Positions 25,535 to 34,038 of a stretch of 64,000 nucleotides of DNA are shown here, in pieces. Position 1 is the first letter of the stretch. Each line of letters opens with the position of its first letter. The stretch spans positions 1,302,001 to 1,366,000 of the forward strand of contig NZ_JAPDRJ010000001.1 of assembly GCF_040706535.1 (NCBI RefSeq), written 5' to 3'. Below the pieces are notes generated by a model. It saw nothing but the letters and a program-made list of their open reading frames with translations. It ran no database searches and was not told where the DNA came from. A program made the translations under genes and the position numbers. Origin of the DNA: Lentisalinibacter orientalis. GTDB lineage: Bacteria; Pseudomonadota; Gammaproteobacteria; Steroidobacterales; Woeseiaceae.

Positions 25535-27343
25535 TCAGGTCATCGGGCCGGCGGGGGCGGCTGCCTCCTGTCCGGTCTGTACCGCCCAGAGGCTGGCATA
25601 GATGCCGCCCCGGGCCAACAGGGAGCCGTGATCGCCGGTCTCGGCGATGCGGCCCCGCTCGAGCACGATGATACGGTCCGCGTGCACGATGGTGGAGAGC
25701 CGATGGGCGATGACCACGGTCGTGCGCGAGTGCGAGATGGTGGCGAGCGAACGCTGGATGGCCGCCTCGGTCTCGTTGTCCACCGCGGAAGTCGCCTCGT
25801 CCAGGATGAGCACCGGCGGGTCCTTCACCAGCGCCCGGGCCAGTGACAGGCGCTGGCGCTGGCCGCCGGAGAGTTTCTGCCCGCGCTCGCCCACGACGGT
25901 GTCCAGACCCCGTGGCAGGCGCTCGATGAACTCCATGGCCTCGGCCGCCCGGGCCGCCTCGACGATTGCCGCCTCGCTCGCCTCCGGCGCGCCGTAGGCG
26001 ATGTTGTCCCGCACCGTGCCCTGGAACAGGAACACATCCTGGCTTACCAGCCCGATGCGCCGGCGCAGGCTCTCCAGGGTGAAATCGCGGATCGGCCGCC
26101 CATCCAGCAGGATCTCGCCCTGACCGGGCTCGTAGAAGCGCAGCATCAGCTTGATCAGCGAGCTCTTGCCGGCGCCGGTCTGGCCTACGAAGGCCACGGT
26201 CTCGGTCGGCGCGATGTCGAAGTCGATGTCCCTGAGCACCGGTTCGCCGTCGGCGTAGGCGAACCACACGTGCTCGAAGGTGATGCGGCCTTCCACCGCG
26301 CCGAGCGCCTCGGCTTCCGGGGCATCGCGGATGCCGACGGGCGCCTCGATCAGATCCAGTATCCGGCGTGACGACGCCATGGCCCGCTCGTACAGGTCCA
26401 CCGTCTCCGCCAGGCTGGTCAGCGGCCACAGCAGCCGCTGGGTGAGGAACACGAGTACGCCATAGGCGCCCACGGCGAGGGCGCCGGACAGGGTCATCCA
26501 GCCGCCGATCAGGAAGGTGGCCAGAAAACCGGCCAGGATGGCCATGCGGATCACCGGGATGAAGGCCGAGCTCACGGCGATGGCGCGGCGGTTCGCCGAC
26601 ACATAGGCGTTGCTGTCCGCGCGCACCCGCTCGGCCTCGAGCCGCTCGGTGGCGAAGCTCTTGATGGTGGCTATCCCGGAGATGTTGGCCGCGAGGCGCG
26701 AGCCCAGCCCGCCGACCCGCTCGCGGACCTCGGCGTAGAGTGGCTGCGCGCGGCGCTGGAAGTAGAAGGCGCCGACGACGATGACAGGGATGGGCGTGAA
26801 CGCCACCACCGCGATCAGCGGCGAGACCACGAAGAACACCGTGCCCACGGCCACCAGCGTGGTCGCCACCTGGATGAGGTTATTGGCGCCGCCGTTCAGG
26901 AAGCGCTCCAGCTGGTTCACGTCGTCGTTCAGGATGGCCACCAGGTTGCCCGTGCTCTGATCCTCGAAATAGGCTAGGTCCAGGTCCTGGACGTGCCGGT
27001 AGGCGTCGATGCGCATGCCGTGCTGCAGATCCTGGGCCAGATTCCGCCACAGGATCAGATACAGGTACTCGAACAGCGACTCGCTCATCCAGATGACGAG
27101 TGTCAGCCCGCCGAGCAGCAGCATCTGGGAGCGGGGTTCGATGATGCCGAGCGCGGCCACGAAGGAGTCCTCCTGGCGCACCACCACGTCGATGGCGATG
27201 CCGATCAGGATCTCCGGCATCACGTCGAACAGCTTGTTCAGCACGGAGCAGGCGGTGGCCAGCCAGATGCGCCGGCGGTAGCCCCGCGCGTAGTGCAGCA
27301 GGCGCTTCAGTGCCTGGAAGGAGCTCTTGGCCTCGCCGCTCAT
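25535..27343 (-). CDS. ABC transporter, fused permease and ATPase
   Basis: A 602-residue half-transporter of the type I exporter class (MsbA/multidrug-like). Six membrane helices span residues about 24-310; the nucleotide-binding domain carries Walker A GQTGAGKS (387-394), the signature LSGGQ (491-495) and Walker B VLILDE (511-516). It would act as a homodimer in the inner membrane. The substrate is unknown. The ATG at 27343 is the first that leaves a normal short N-terminus; the upstream frame to 27517 lacks features and was excluded, though no clear Shine-Dalgarno is seen. Confidence 0.9.
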   Translation of the reverse strand: MSGEAKSSFQALKRLLHYARGYRRRIWLATACSVLNKLFDVMPEILIGIAIDVVVRQEDSFVAALGIIEPRSQMLLLGGLTLVIWMSESLFEYLYLILWRNLAQDLQHGMRIDAYRHVQDLDLAYFEDQSTGNLVAILNDDVNQLERFLNGGANNLIQVATTLVAVGTVFFVVSPLIAVVAFTPIPVIVVGAFYFQRRAQPLYAEVRERVGGLGSRLAANISGIATIKSFATERLEAERVRADSNAYVSANRRAIAVSSAFIPVIRMAILAGFLATFLIGGWMTLSGALAVGAYGVLVFLTQRLLWPLTSLAETVDLYERAMASSRRILDLIEAPVGIRDAPEAEALGAVEGRITFEHVWFAYADGEPVLRDIDFDIAPTETVAFVGQTGAGKSSLIKLMLRFYEPGQGEILLDGRPIRDFTLESLRRRIGLVSQDVFLFQGTVRDNIAYGAPEASEAAIVEAARAAEAMEFIERLPRGLDTVVGERGQKLSGGQRQRLSLARALVKDPPVLILDEATSAVDNETEAAIQRSLATISHSRTTVVIAHRLSTIVHADRIIVLERGRIAETGDHGSLLARGGIYASLWAVQTGQEAAAPAGPMT

Positions 27344-27567
27344 CGGCGGGAGCTTAGCAGGGGCCGGCGCGTGCGGCACCGCCGATTCCGAACTGACGCC
27401 GGCAGCGCAATGAGGGGATGCTGCAGCGCAATAAGTAATTTTCGAGGCTCGTCTCAGGACAATCCGTATACCCCGATCGCAGTGGCCGGCGGACAATAGT
27501 GACGGTCGCGTGAACATTCATTGGCGGTCTGGTTGCTTGCGACCGCTGCATCAGGCCAAGGAGACTC

Positions 27568-28272
27568 ATGATGAAGGGATCTTCATTAAGAATTCTGGCT
27601 GTCTGCGTCGGTACGTCTCTGCTCATCGCAGGGCCGGCACAAGCCTACGAGGCAGGCGATTGGCTGTTCCGCGTGGGCGTGACCTCGGTCGACCCGAAGT
27701 CGGACAACCTGGACACGGCCGTGCCGGCAGGTGAAGGCACGACGCCGGTCACGATCGAGGTCGACTCCGGCACGACGCTGACCTTCAACGGCACCTATTT
27801 CTTCACGCCGAACTGGGGGCTGGAAGTCCTCGCCGCGGCACCGTTCAACCATGACATCGAGATCAAGGGCATCGGCAAGATCGCCGAAACGGATCACCTG
27901 CCGCCGACCTTCTCGCTGCAGTATCACTTCCTGCCGGACGGCGCATTCCAGCCTTACGTCGGGCTCGGCCTGAACATGACGATCTTCTTCAGCGAAGACG
28001 TCGATCAGGCCCTGATCGATACCGTCGAAGCCCTCAATCCGGGTCTCGACGTGACGGGCGCGGATCTCGACCTCGACACGTCGTTCGGTCTCGCCGCTCA
28101 GGTGGGCGCCGACTTCATCCTGAACGAGAACTGGACGATCAACTTCGACGTGCGCTGGATCAACATCGAGACGGATGCCGAGCTGACGGTCGACCCCGTC
28201 GGCACGCTGGATCTGGGCACGGTCGAGATCGACCCCTGGGTGTACGGCATCAACGTGGGCTACAAGTTCTGA
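27568..28272 (+). CDS. ompW: Outer-membrane protein of the OmpW family
   Basis: A 234-residue protein with a signal peptide (cleavage near AQA/YEAGD, residue 26) and an eight-stranded beta-barrel of OmpW/AlkL type: WLFRVGVTSVDPKSDN, GTYFFTPNWGLEVLAAAPF, FSLQYHFLPDGAFQPYVGLGLNMT, and the C-terminal INVGYKF with terminal Phe. These barrels allow entry of small hydrophobic molecules. AAGGAGA precedes the start; a second ATG follows immediately. It ends at a strong terminator. OmpW is often regulated by FNR or ArcA, but I see no clear box in its 224-nt upstream gap. Confidence 0.93.
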   Translation: MMKGSSLRILAVCVGTSLLIAGPAQAYEAGDWLFRVGVTSVDPKSDNLDTAVPAGEGTTPVTIEVDSGTTLTFNGTYFFTPNWGLEVLAAAPFNHDIEIKGIGKIAETDHLPPTFSLQYHFLPDGAFQPYVGLGLNMTIFFSEDVDQALIDTVEALNPGLDVTGADLDLDTSFGLAAQVGADFILNENWTINFDVRWINIETDAELTVDPVGTLDLGTVEIDPWVYGINVGYKF

Positions 28273-28296
28273 TACCGCAACGTATCTGACGGGAAG

Positions 28297-28325
28297 AGGC
28301 CGGGCCTGACAGCCCGGCCTTTTTT
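28297..28325 (+). terminator. Rho-independent terminator of ompW
   Basis: A 9-bp stem, AGGCCGGGC/GCCCGGCCT, with a six-base loop is followed by six T residues, 25 nt after the ompW stop. Confidence 0.92.
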
Positions 28326-28329
28326 CGTT

Positions 28330-29079
28330 TCAGCCTTCCTGTTCGAGGAATTCCTCTTCCTTCGGCACTCGCTTGCGCAGGGCCACCGGCCGGCGGTTCT
28401 TCCTGACCTTCAGGTTCAGCATCTCGACGCCCACCGAGAAGGCCATGGCGAAGTAGATGTAGCCCTTCGGGATGTGCAGGTCGATGCCCTCGGCGATCAG
28501 CGCCGTGCCGATCAGCACCAGGAAAGAGAGCGCCAGCATCTTGACCGTGGGATGCTCGTCGACGAAGCGGCCGATGGCGCCGGCCGCGAACATCATCACG
28601 CCCACTGCAATGACCACGGCGATGACCATCACCGCCAGGTGGTCGGCCATGCCGACGGCGGTGATCACCGAGTCGAGTGAGAAGACCATGTCGATGAGCG
28701 CGATCTGCGCGAGCACGCCGCCGAAGGTCGCCGCCTTTACCTGCTTATCGTCGGCGTCCACGCCCTCCACCGAGTGGTGGATCTCCAGAGTCGATTTCGC
28801 CAGCAGGAACAGTCCGCCGCCGATCAGGATCAGGTCGCGGCCGGAGATGGCGGTGCCCAGCACCTCGAACAGGTCCGCCGAAAGCTGCATGATCCAGGTA
28901 ATCAGCAGCAGGAGCACGATACGCATGCCCATGGCCAGCCCCAGCCCGAGGATGCGGGCGCGCTGGCGCTGCTCGGCGGGCAGCCGGCCCACCAGCACCG
29001 AGATGAAGATGATGTTGTCGATGCCGAGCACGATCTCGAGCACCGTCAGCGAGGCCAGTGCGATCCAGGCCTCCGGCAT
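28330..29079 (-). CDS. TerC-family integral membrane protein
   Basis: A 249-residue inner-membrane protein of the TerC family, with seven or so hydrophobic segments, GIDNIIF near residue 19 and FSLDSVIT near 150; the paired acidic residues in these two motifs are the conserved family feature linked to metal ion handling. Many members export Mn2+ or support secreted metalloproteins, and tellurite resistance is not implied. The ATG at 29079 follows GGATGG; the longer frame to 29127 is less likely. It lies divergent from the hemerythrin gene. Confidence 0.9.
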   Translation of the reverse strand: MPEAWIALASLTVLEIVLGIDNIIFISVLVGRLPAEQRQRARILGLGLAMGMRIVLLLLITWIMQLSADLFEVLGTAISGRDLILIGGGLFLLAKSTLEIHHSVEGVDADDKQVKAATFGGVLAQIALIDMVFSLDSVITAVGMADHLAVMVIAVVIAVGVMMFAAGAIGRFVDEHPTVKMLALSFLVLIGTALIAEGIDLHIPKGYIYFAMAFSVGVEMLNLKVRKNRRPVALRKRVPKEEEFLEQEG

Positions 29080-29285
29080 TGTGATCCATCCCACAGCGAG
29101 TCTCCGCGGCTTTGCCCCCGTCGGCACCAGACGTTATCACAAGCCGGCGGTTGCGCCGGCAGGGCGGTAGTGGTATTCCCGAATAGGCTGTGCCTGCCGC
29201 CCTCCGCAGGATGGGTTTCGGGCGGGAAGGGCTCCGCCGGCCCGGCTGCGCGCGCATGTCCGGGAAGATGCGTCAGGAACGAACT

Positions 29286-29858
29286 ATGCCGACACCAGTT
29301 TCCACGGTCCTCGCCCAGCTGCGGGACGACCATCGCAATATCGCCGTTCTCCTGCAGTTGCTGGAGAAGGAGACGCGGCGGATCGCCGACGGCCTCGAAC
29401 CCGACTACGAGCTGGCGCACGACATCATGCGCTACATGACGTCGTACCCCGATTCCGTGCACCATCCGCGGGAGGACCGCATCTACCATCGGCTGAAGGT
29501 CGTGGCGCCGGACATGCTGAGCGGTATCGAGGGCATCCTCGAGGAGCACGACGAGCTGGGCCGCGTCGGCATCGAACTGCGCGAGGCGCTGGACGCGGTG
29601 GAGGCCGGCTCCGTGGTGCGGCGGGACGAGCTGGCGGCGGCCGCCGCGGACTACGTGCGCAAGCTGAGGGATCACATGCGCTGGGAAGAGGCGGCGCTCT
29701 TCACGCTGGCCGACGAGCTGCTCGCCGACGAGGACTGGGATGCGCTGCCGGGGCAGACCGACCAGTCCCACGATCCGGTCTTCGGTCCGTCGGTGCAGTC
29801 CTCCTACGAGAGCCTGTACAAGTTCATCCGCAACGAGGCCGACGCCCTGGACCACTGA
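29286..29858 (+). CDS. Hemerythrin-like domain protein
   Basis: A 190-residue protein with a four-helix hemerythrin-like domain. Candidate iron ligands are DDHRNIAVLL, HHPREDRIYH, EEHDE and DHMRWEE, the H-HxxxE-H-HxxxE spacing of the family. Residues 1-150 form the bundle and a short tail follows. Hemerythrin-like proteins bind O2, NO or iron and often act as sensors or in stress repair. It starts at 29286 (AGGAACGAACT before the ATG) and is followed after 45 nt by two DUF1538 genes, PII-like and CBS genes, all on the plus strand. Confidence 0.88.
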   Translation: MPTPVSTVLAQLRDDHRNIAVLLQLLEKETRRIADGLEPDYELAHDIMRYMTSYPDSVHHPREDRIYHRLKVVAPDMLSGIEGILEEHDELGRVGIELREALDAVEAGSVVRRDELAAAAADYVRKLRDHMRWEEAALFTLADELLADEDWDALPGQTDQSHDPVFGPSVQSSYESLYKFIRNEADALDH

Positions 29859-29903
29859 GGCGGGTCGACACGGCCGACAAACGGGGAGAGAACGCACAGC
29901 GCC

Positions 29904-30647
29904 ATGTTTGATGTCCTGCGCGCGCTCGGGCGCGATCTCCGCGACAGTCTGCGCGACCTGACTCCCATCGTCGTGGTCATCGCGGTGTTCGAGCTGCTGG
30001 TGCTGCGTCAGCCGGCGGCAACGCTCGCGCCGCTCGCCGGTGGCGTCCTCCTGGTGGTCATCGGCCTCACGCTGTTCATCTACGGGCTCAAGCTGGCGCT
30101 CTTCCCGGTGGGCGAGAATCTCGCCCACGCGCTGGCGCGCAAGGGCAGTGTCTTCTGGCTGATCGTATTCGCCTTCGCGCTCGGCTTCGGCACGACGGTG
30201 GCCGAGCCGGCGCTGATCGCGGTGGCGGCCGAGGCCGGCGAGGTGGCCGCGCTGGCGGGCGCCATCGAGGCGACACCCGAATCGGAGACACGCTACGCCA
30301 CCGGGCTCAGGATGACCGTCGCGCTGGCGGTCGGTGTCGCGCTGGTCCTCGGGGTCATGCGCATCATCACCGGCTGGCCGCTGCCGGCCATGATCATCGG
30401 CGGCTACGTCATCGTGGTGATCGCCACGATCTTCGCGCCCGCCGAGATCGTCGGCATCGCCTACGATTCCGGCGCCGTCACCACTTCCACCGTCACGGTG
30501 CCGCTGGTGGCGGCGCTGGGCGTCGGCCTGGCCTCGTCGCTGGAGGGGCGCAACCCCATGCTGGACGGCTTCGGGCTGATCGCCTTCGCCTCGCTGACGC
30601 CCATCATCTTCGTGATGGGCTACGGGATAATGCTGAAGTGGATATGA
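29904..30647 (+). CDS. DUF1538 membrane protein (half-length copy A)
   Basis: A 247-residue inner-membrane protein of the DUF1538 family, thought to be transporters. About seven hydrophobic segments are visible, and the conserved YDSGAVTTSTVTVPL motif lies near residue 190; GFGTTVAEPAL near 95 is a second signature. It ends in an ATGA overlap with copy B, so the two are translationally coupled. Many DUF1538 proteins of other bacteria are about twice this size and appear to hold two such halves, so A and B may pair as a heteromer. The ATG at 29904 has GGGGAGAG about 15 nt upstream. Confidence 0.88.
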   Translation: MFDVLRALGRDLRDSLRDLTPIVVVIAVFELLVLRQPAATLAPLAGGVLLVVIGLTLFIYGLKLALFPVGENLAHALARKGSVFWLIVFAFALGFGTTVAEPALIAVAAEAGEVAALAGAIEATPESETRYATGLRMTVALAVGVALVLGVMRIITGWPLPAMIIGGYVIVVIATIFAPAEIVGIAYDSGAVTTSTVTVPLVAALGVGLASSLEGRNPMLDGFGLIAFASLTPIIFVMGYGIMLKWI

Positions 30648-31474
30648 TCGCCGGCAGCCTGGCGATACTCGGCGGCACGGCGCTGGACGTGGCGCCCATC
30701 GCCCTGTTCCTGTTCCTGTTCCAGTGGTTCGTCATCGGCGGCCGGATGCCCGACCGGAACCGAATCGTGGTCGGGTTCGTACTCGTGGTCATCGGCCTCG
30801 GCTGCTTTCTCATCGGGCTGGAGCAGGCCCTGTTCCCGCTCGGCCGGCTGATGGCGCAGCAGCTGACCTCCCCGGAATTCATCGGCACGGCCGGGGACAC
30901 CCTCGCCGGCGTGCAGTGGGCCGACTATCTCTGGGTCTACGCCTTCGCCTTCTGCCTCGGCTTCAGTACCACGCTGGCCGAGCCGGCGCTGCTGGTGGTG
31001 GCCCTGAAGGCGCGGGACGTCTCGGGCGGAGCCATCCATCCCTGGGGGCTCAGGGTGGCGGTCGCCCTCGGCGTCGCCATCGGCGTGTCACTCGGCTGTC
31101 TGCGCATCGTGACCGGCACGCCGCTGCATTACTACATCATCGCCTGCTACGTCATCCTGATGGTGCAGACGTATTTCTCGCCGCGCGCGATCGTGCCGCT
31201 CGCCTACGACTCCGGCGGCGTCACGACCTCCACGGTGACGGTTCCGCTGATTACGGCGCTGGGCCTCGGCCTCGCCGAATCCGTACCCGGCCGCAGTCCC
31301 CTGCTGGACGGGTTCGGCCTTGTGGCCTTCGCCTGCATGTTCCCCATCATCTGTGTCCTGGCGTATGCCCAGCTGTCGGAGCTCCGGGGCCGCAGTCAAT
31401 CCAAGCACGAACAAAGGTCGCGCGACGGCGGGACCGTCGCGAAACGGGATAAGGAGAACGGCAATGCACTTTAA
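30644..31474 (+). CDS. DUF1538 membrane protein (half-length copy B)
   Basis: A 276-residue paralogue of the preceding gene with the same signatures (GFSTTLAEPAL near 109 and YDSGGVTTSTVTVPL near 190) and seven hydrophobic segments, but with a longer polar C-terminal tail (SKHEQRSRDGG). The start at 30644 is chosen because its ATG overlaps the previous stop as ATGA; a GTG six bases earlier is in frame. It overlaps the PII-like start by 11 bases. The tail may reach the cytoplasm and contact that regulator. Confidence 0.86.
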   Translation: MIAGSLAILGGTALDVAPIALFLFLFQWFVIGGRMPDRNRIVVGFVLVVIGLGCFLIGLEQALFPLGRLMAQQLTSPEFIGTAGDTLAGVQWADYLWVYAFAFCLGFSTTLAEPALLVVALKARDVSGGAIHPWGLRVAVALGVAIGVSLGCLRIVTGTPLHYYIIACYVILMVQTYFSPRAIVPLAYDSGGVTTSTVTVPLITALGLGLAESVPGRSPLLDGFGLVAFACMFPIICVLAYAQLSELRGRSQSKHEQRSRDGGTVAKRDKENGNAL

Positions 31475-31814
31475 ACTCATCATCGCCTTCGTCGAGGACG
31501 ACAAGACCGACGCCATCATGGAGGCGGCCCGGGAGGCCGGCGCCACCGGCTGCACCGTCGTCAACAACGCGAGGGGCGAAGGCTCCAAGGAAAAGAAGAC
31601 CTTCCTGGGTCTCACGCTCTCCACCCAGCGGGACGTGGTCATGATGCTGGTGGAACAGCATCTCAGCCGCCACATCCTGGAGCACATTGGCGAGGTGGGC
31701 GAGTTCGACGAGAAGCCCGGGACGGGTATCGCCATCCAGATCGACGTCGAGGACGCCGTGGGCGTTACGAGTCAGGCACAGAAGCTGACCGAGGTAGTGG
31801 AGGAGCAGTTGTGA
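31464..31814 (+). CDS. PII-like (P-II family) signal protein
   Basis: A 116-residue trimer-type signalling protein. The ferredoxin-like fold is visible in KLIIAFVEDDKTDAIMEAAREAGATGCTVV and in TGIAIQIDVEDAVGV near the C-terminus. The region that would form the T-loop is KEKKTFLGLTLSTQRDV and has no Tyr at the GlnB Tyr51 position, so classical uridylylation is unlikely. PII-like proteins often bind nucleotides and gate a partner membrane protein. The gene overlaps DUF1538 copy B by 11 bases and has AAGGAGAACGGCA before the ATG. No amtB, glnA or carboxysome gene is nearby. Confidence 0.88.
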   Translation: MHFKLIIAFVEDDKTDAIMEAAREAGATGCTVVNNARGEGSKEKKTFLGLTLSTQRDVVMMLVEQHLSRHILEHIGEVGEFDEKPGTGIAIQIDVEDAVGVTSQAQKLTEVVEEQL

Positions 31815-31859
31815 GGGGATGGAATCCGTTCTGCTGCCGACGAACAGAGAGGAGTGATC

Positions 31860-32267
31860 ATGGCTGAAAGAAAATGGGTGCCCGTCAGCGAGGTGATGCA
31901 TCGCGAGGTCACGGAGATCGACGGCAGCATGACCGTGCTGGACGCGCTGAGGACCATGAAGCAGGTGCAGGCCACCTGCCTGATCGTCAAGCGGCGCCAC
32001 GAGCGCGACGAATACGGCATGCTGCTCTTCTCGGACATCGCCAAGCACGTGATCGGCCAGGACCGGGCGCCGGAACGCGTCAACGTCTACGAGATCATGG
32101 CGAAACCGGTCATCTCGGTGCGGCCGGAGATGGACATCCGCTATTGCGCGCGCCTGTTCGAGAGTGTGGGCATCGGCCACGCGCCCGTGATCGACGAGAC
32201 GCATACGGTGGTGGGCATCGTCAGCTACTACGTGCTGGCGCTGGAGGCGCTGCCGACGCTGGAGTGA
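31860..32267 (+). CDS. CBS-domain protein
   Basis: A 135-residue protein with two tandem CBS domains (about 8-65 and 72-132) and no other domain; KPVISVRPEMDIRYCARLFESVGIGHAPVIDE is the second motif. CBS pairs bind adenine nucleotides or other ligands and sense energy state. The ATG at 31860 follows GAGAGGAGTGATC, and a GTG two codons before it is in frame. It lies 45 nt after the PII-like gene and most likely adds a second nucleotide-responsive input to the DUF1538 operon. Confidence 0.88.
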   Translation: MAERKWVPVSEVMHREVTEIDGSMTVLDALRTMKQVQATCLIVKRRHERDEYGMLLFSDIAKHVIGQDRAPERVNVYEIMAKPVISVRPEMDIRYCARLFESVGIGHAPVIDETHTVVGIVSYYVLALEALPTLE

Positions 32268-32277
32268 GACCGGTCGC

Positions 32278-32943
32278 ATGACACCGACCCGTCGATCTCC
32301 CGTACGCCCGCAGGACGCGGCGAGCCTGCTGGTCTACCGTCGGCGCGGCCGCGGCGTGGAAGTGCTCATGGGCCGGCGCCGCCGCGAGGCACGGTTCACG
32401 CCGGGCGTCTACGTCTTCCCCGGCGGCCGGCTCGAGCCGGACGACCGGCGGGCGAGCCCGGCTTCCGACCTCGCAGCCGGGGAGTGGGGAGCGTTCCGCT
32501 CGCCGGCGCATGCCCGGGCGCTCGCCATGGCGGCCGTGCGCGAGACGGCCGAGGAGACCGGCCTGGTGCTGGGCGTGCCCGGAGACGTGGGTCCGGGTGC
32601 CGGCGGCTGGGACATCTTCCGGGCGCTGGGCCTGGCGCCGCCGCTGCACCGCCTGCGCTACGTCGGGCGGGCCATCACGCCGGCCTACAGTCCGTGGCGC
32701 TACCACGCCCGCTTCTTCATGGTGGATGCCCGGTATCTCCGCGGCACCCTCGGCGGCGACGGCGAATTGCTGGACCTGCGCTGGGTGGATCCGGAGGGGA
32801 GCGTGACCGCCGGTCTCATCGACGTGACCGAGGCCATGCTCGCCGAGGTTCGTCCGTGCCTCGCGGATCCCGGACGGCCTCCGCTGTTGCTGTGCTACCG
32901 GGGCGAGCGCTGCTATCTCCGCCGCGAGCGGCCGGAGAGCTGA
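32278..32943 (+). CDS. NUDIX hydrolase (NUDT19-like)
   Basis: A 221-residue NUDIX protein. The Nudix box is split: FPGGRLEPDD near residue 50 is separated from MAAVRETAEETGL (near 85) by about 25 extra residues, a feature of the NUDT19-like branch. Members hydrolyse CoA or NDP-X diphosphates. The start has no clear ribosome-binding site, but the ATG lies 10 nt after the CBS stop, so it may be read by coupling. It probably belongs to the same transcript. Confidence 0.85.
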   Translation: MTPTRRSPVRPQDAASLLVYRRRGRGVEVLMGRRRREARFTPGVYVFPGGRLEPDDRRASPASDLAAGEWGAFRSPAHARALAMAAVRETAEETGLVLGVPGDVGPGAGGWDIFRALGLAPPLHRLRYVGRAITPAYSPWRYHARFFMVDARYLRGTLGGDGELLDLRWVDPEGSVTAGLIDVTEAMLAEVRPCLADPGRPPLLLCYRGERCYLRRERPES

Positions 32944-32968
32944 CGGCCGGCGGTGCTATCCTTCGCCC

Positions 32969-33787
32969 ATGTTCACGTACATCGATCCCACGATCCGCGG
33001 CCGGCTGATCGAGCAGGGCCGTCTGATCCGCATCGACCGCTACGGACGGGTCATCGACGCGGCCAATCCGCCGCCGCCGGGCGAGCCGGCCATCAACCTG
33101 CTCGGGCCCATACCGCTGCCGCTGGACGTCGCCGGGCTGCGCATGGAGGTGCGCTGGTACGCGGCGGTACGCCATACCGAGCTGTCCAAGGTGGAGGACC
33201 TCGCCCGGGAGCTCAGGGAACAGGGTGGCCAGCGGCTGTTCGCCACGCTCGCCTCTTCCATGGCGGTCAACAGCGTGCTCCTGATCGGTGCGCCGGAGAC
33301 GGCGGACCGGCCGCTCGTCCGCGTGCACTCGAGCTGTCTCACCGGTGACGTCTTCGGCTCCCAGCGCTGCGAATGCGGGCCCCAGTTCGTCGCGGCCATG
33401 CACCGCATTCATGCCGACCCCGCGGGCGGGATCCTCATCTACATGGCCGGCCACGAGGGCCGCGGCATCGGGCTCTGGGCCAAGGCGGTCACCTACATCC
33501 TGCAGGACGCCGGGGAGGATACCTACCAGGCCAACCGGTCCCTCGGTCTGCCCGACGATTCCAGGGACTTCAGCGACGCGGCTGCGCTGCTGCAGCATTT
33601 CCTCGGCAAGCGGCCGTTCCGCCTGCTGACCAACAACCCGAAGAAGGTTGCCGACCTGGCCGAGCACGGCCTGACGGACATCGACGCGGTCAAGCACGTG
33701 ACCGGCGTGGGCGACTGGAACCGCCGCTATCTGGCGGCGAAGCGGGACTGGGGCCACCGGCTCAGCGACGAGGACCTGACGGACTGA
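32969..33787 (+). CDS. ribA: GTP cyclohydrolase II-family protein
   Basis: A 272-residue protein homologous to RibA, the first enzyme of riboflavin synthesis. The zinc cysteines are in CLTGDVFGSQRCEC (spacing C-X10-C-X-C), EGRGIGL is the catalytic/Arg loop, and LLTNNPKKV is the GTP-binding end. It has an N-terminal extension of about 70 residues compared with E. coli RibA, and no ribB, ribD or ribE genes are nearby, so it could be a paralogue with a different GTP or uracil-related substrate. The ATG is 25 nt after the NUDIX stop, probably in the same transcript. Confidence 0.82.
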   Translation: MFTYIDPTIRGRLIEQGRLIRIDRYGRVIDAANPPPPGEPAINLLGPIPLPLDVAGLRMEVRWYAAVRHTELSKVEDLARELREQGGQRLFATLASSMAVNSVLLIGAPETADRPLVRVHSSCLTGDVFGSQRCECGPQFVAAMHRIHADPAGGILIYMAGHEGRGIGLWAKAVTYILQDAGEDTYQANRSLGLPDDSRDFSDAAALLQHFLGKRPFRLLTNNPKKVADLAEHGLTDIDAVKHVTGVGDWNRRYLAAKRDWGHRLSDEDLTD

Positions 33788-33800
33788 GGGTGCCGGTGAG

Positions 33801-33825
33801 ACCGGCGGCCGTTGCGGCCGCCGGT
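33801..33825 (+). other. 11-bp perfect hairpin after ribA-like gene
   Basis: ACCGGCGGCCG (33801-33811) pairs with CGGCCGCCGGT (33815-33825) around a three-base loop, 13 nt after the stop codon. No T-run follows, so it may be a weak terminator, a Rho pause site or an mRNA-stabilising hairpin. Confidence 0.5.
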
Positions 33826-34038
33826 ACACCGGTCTGGGGGGAGTCGTCCGGCCGGGTACCTCCGTGGTATCCGTTGCGGCATCCTGTCGCGTGCCGGACG
33901 GTCGGCTGCGGGTGTCGGGTGGGGGGTCCGCAGCCTGGAACGGGTCTGGGTGAGTCCCCGAACCGGGATTGATACTAGCGGGCTCGTATTACAGGCCGAT
34001 GAAACGGGCCGACGGAACAGCCCGACGGAACGGCCGAT

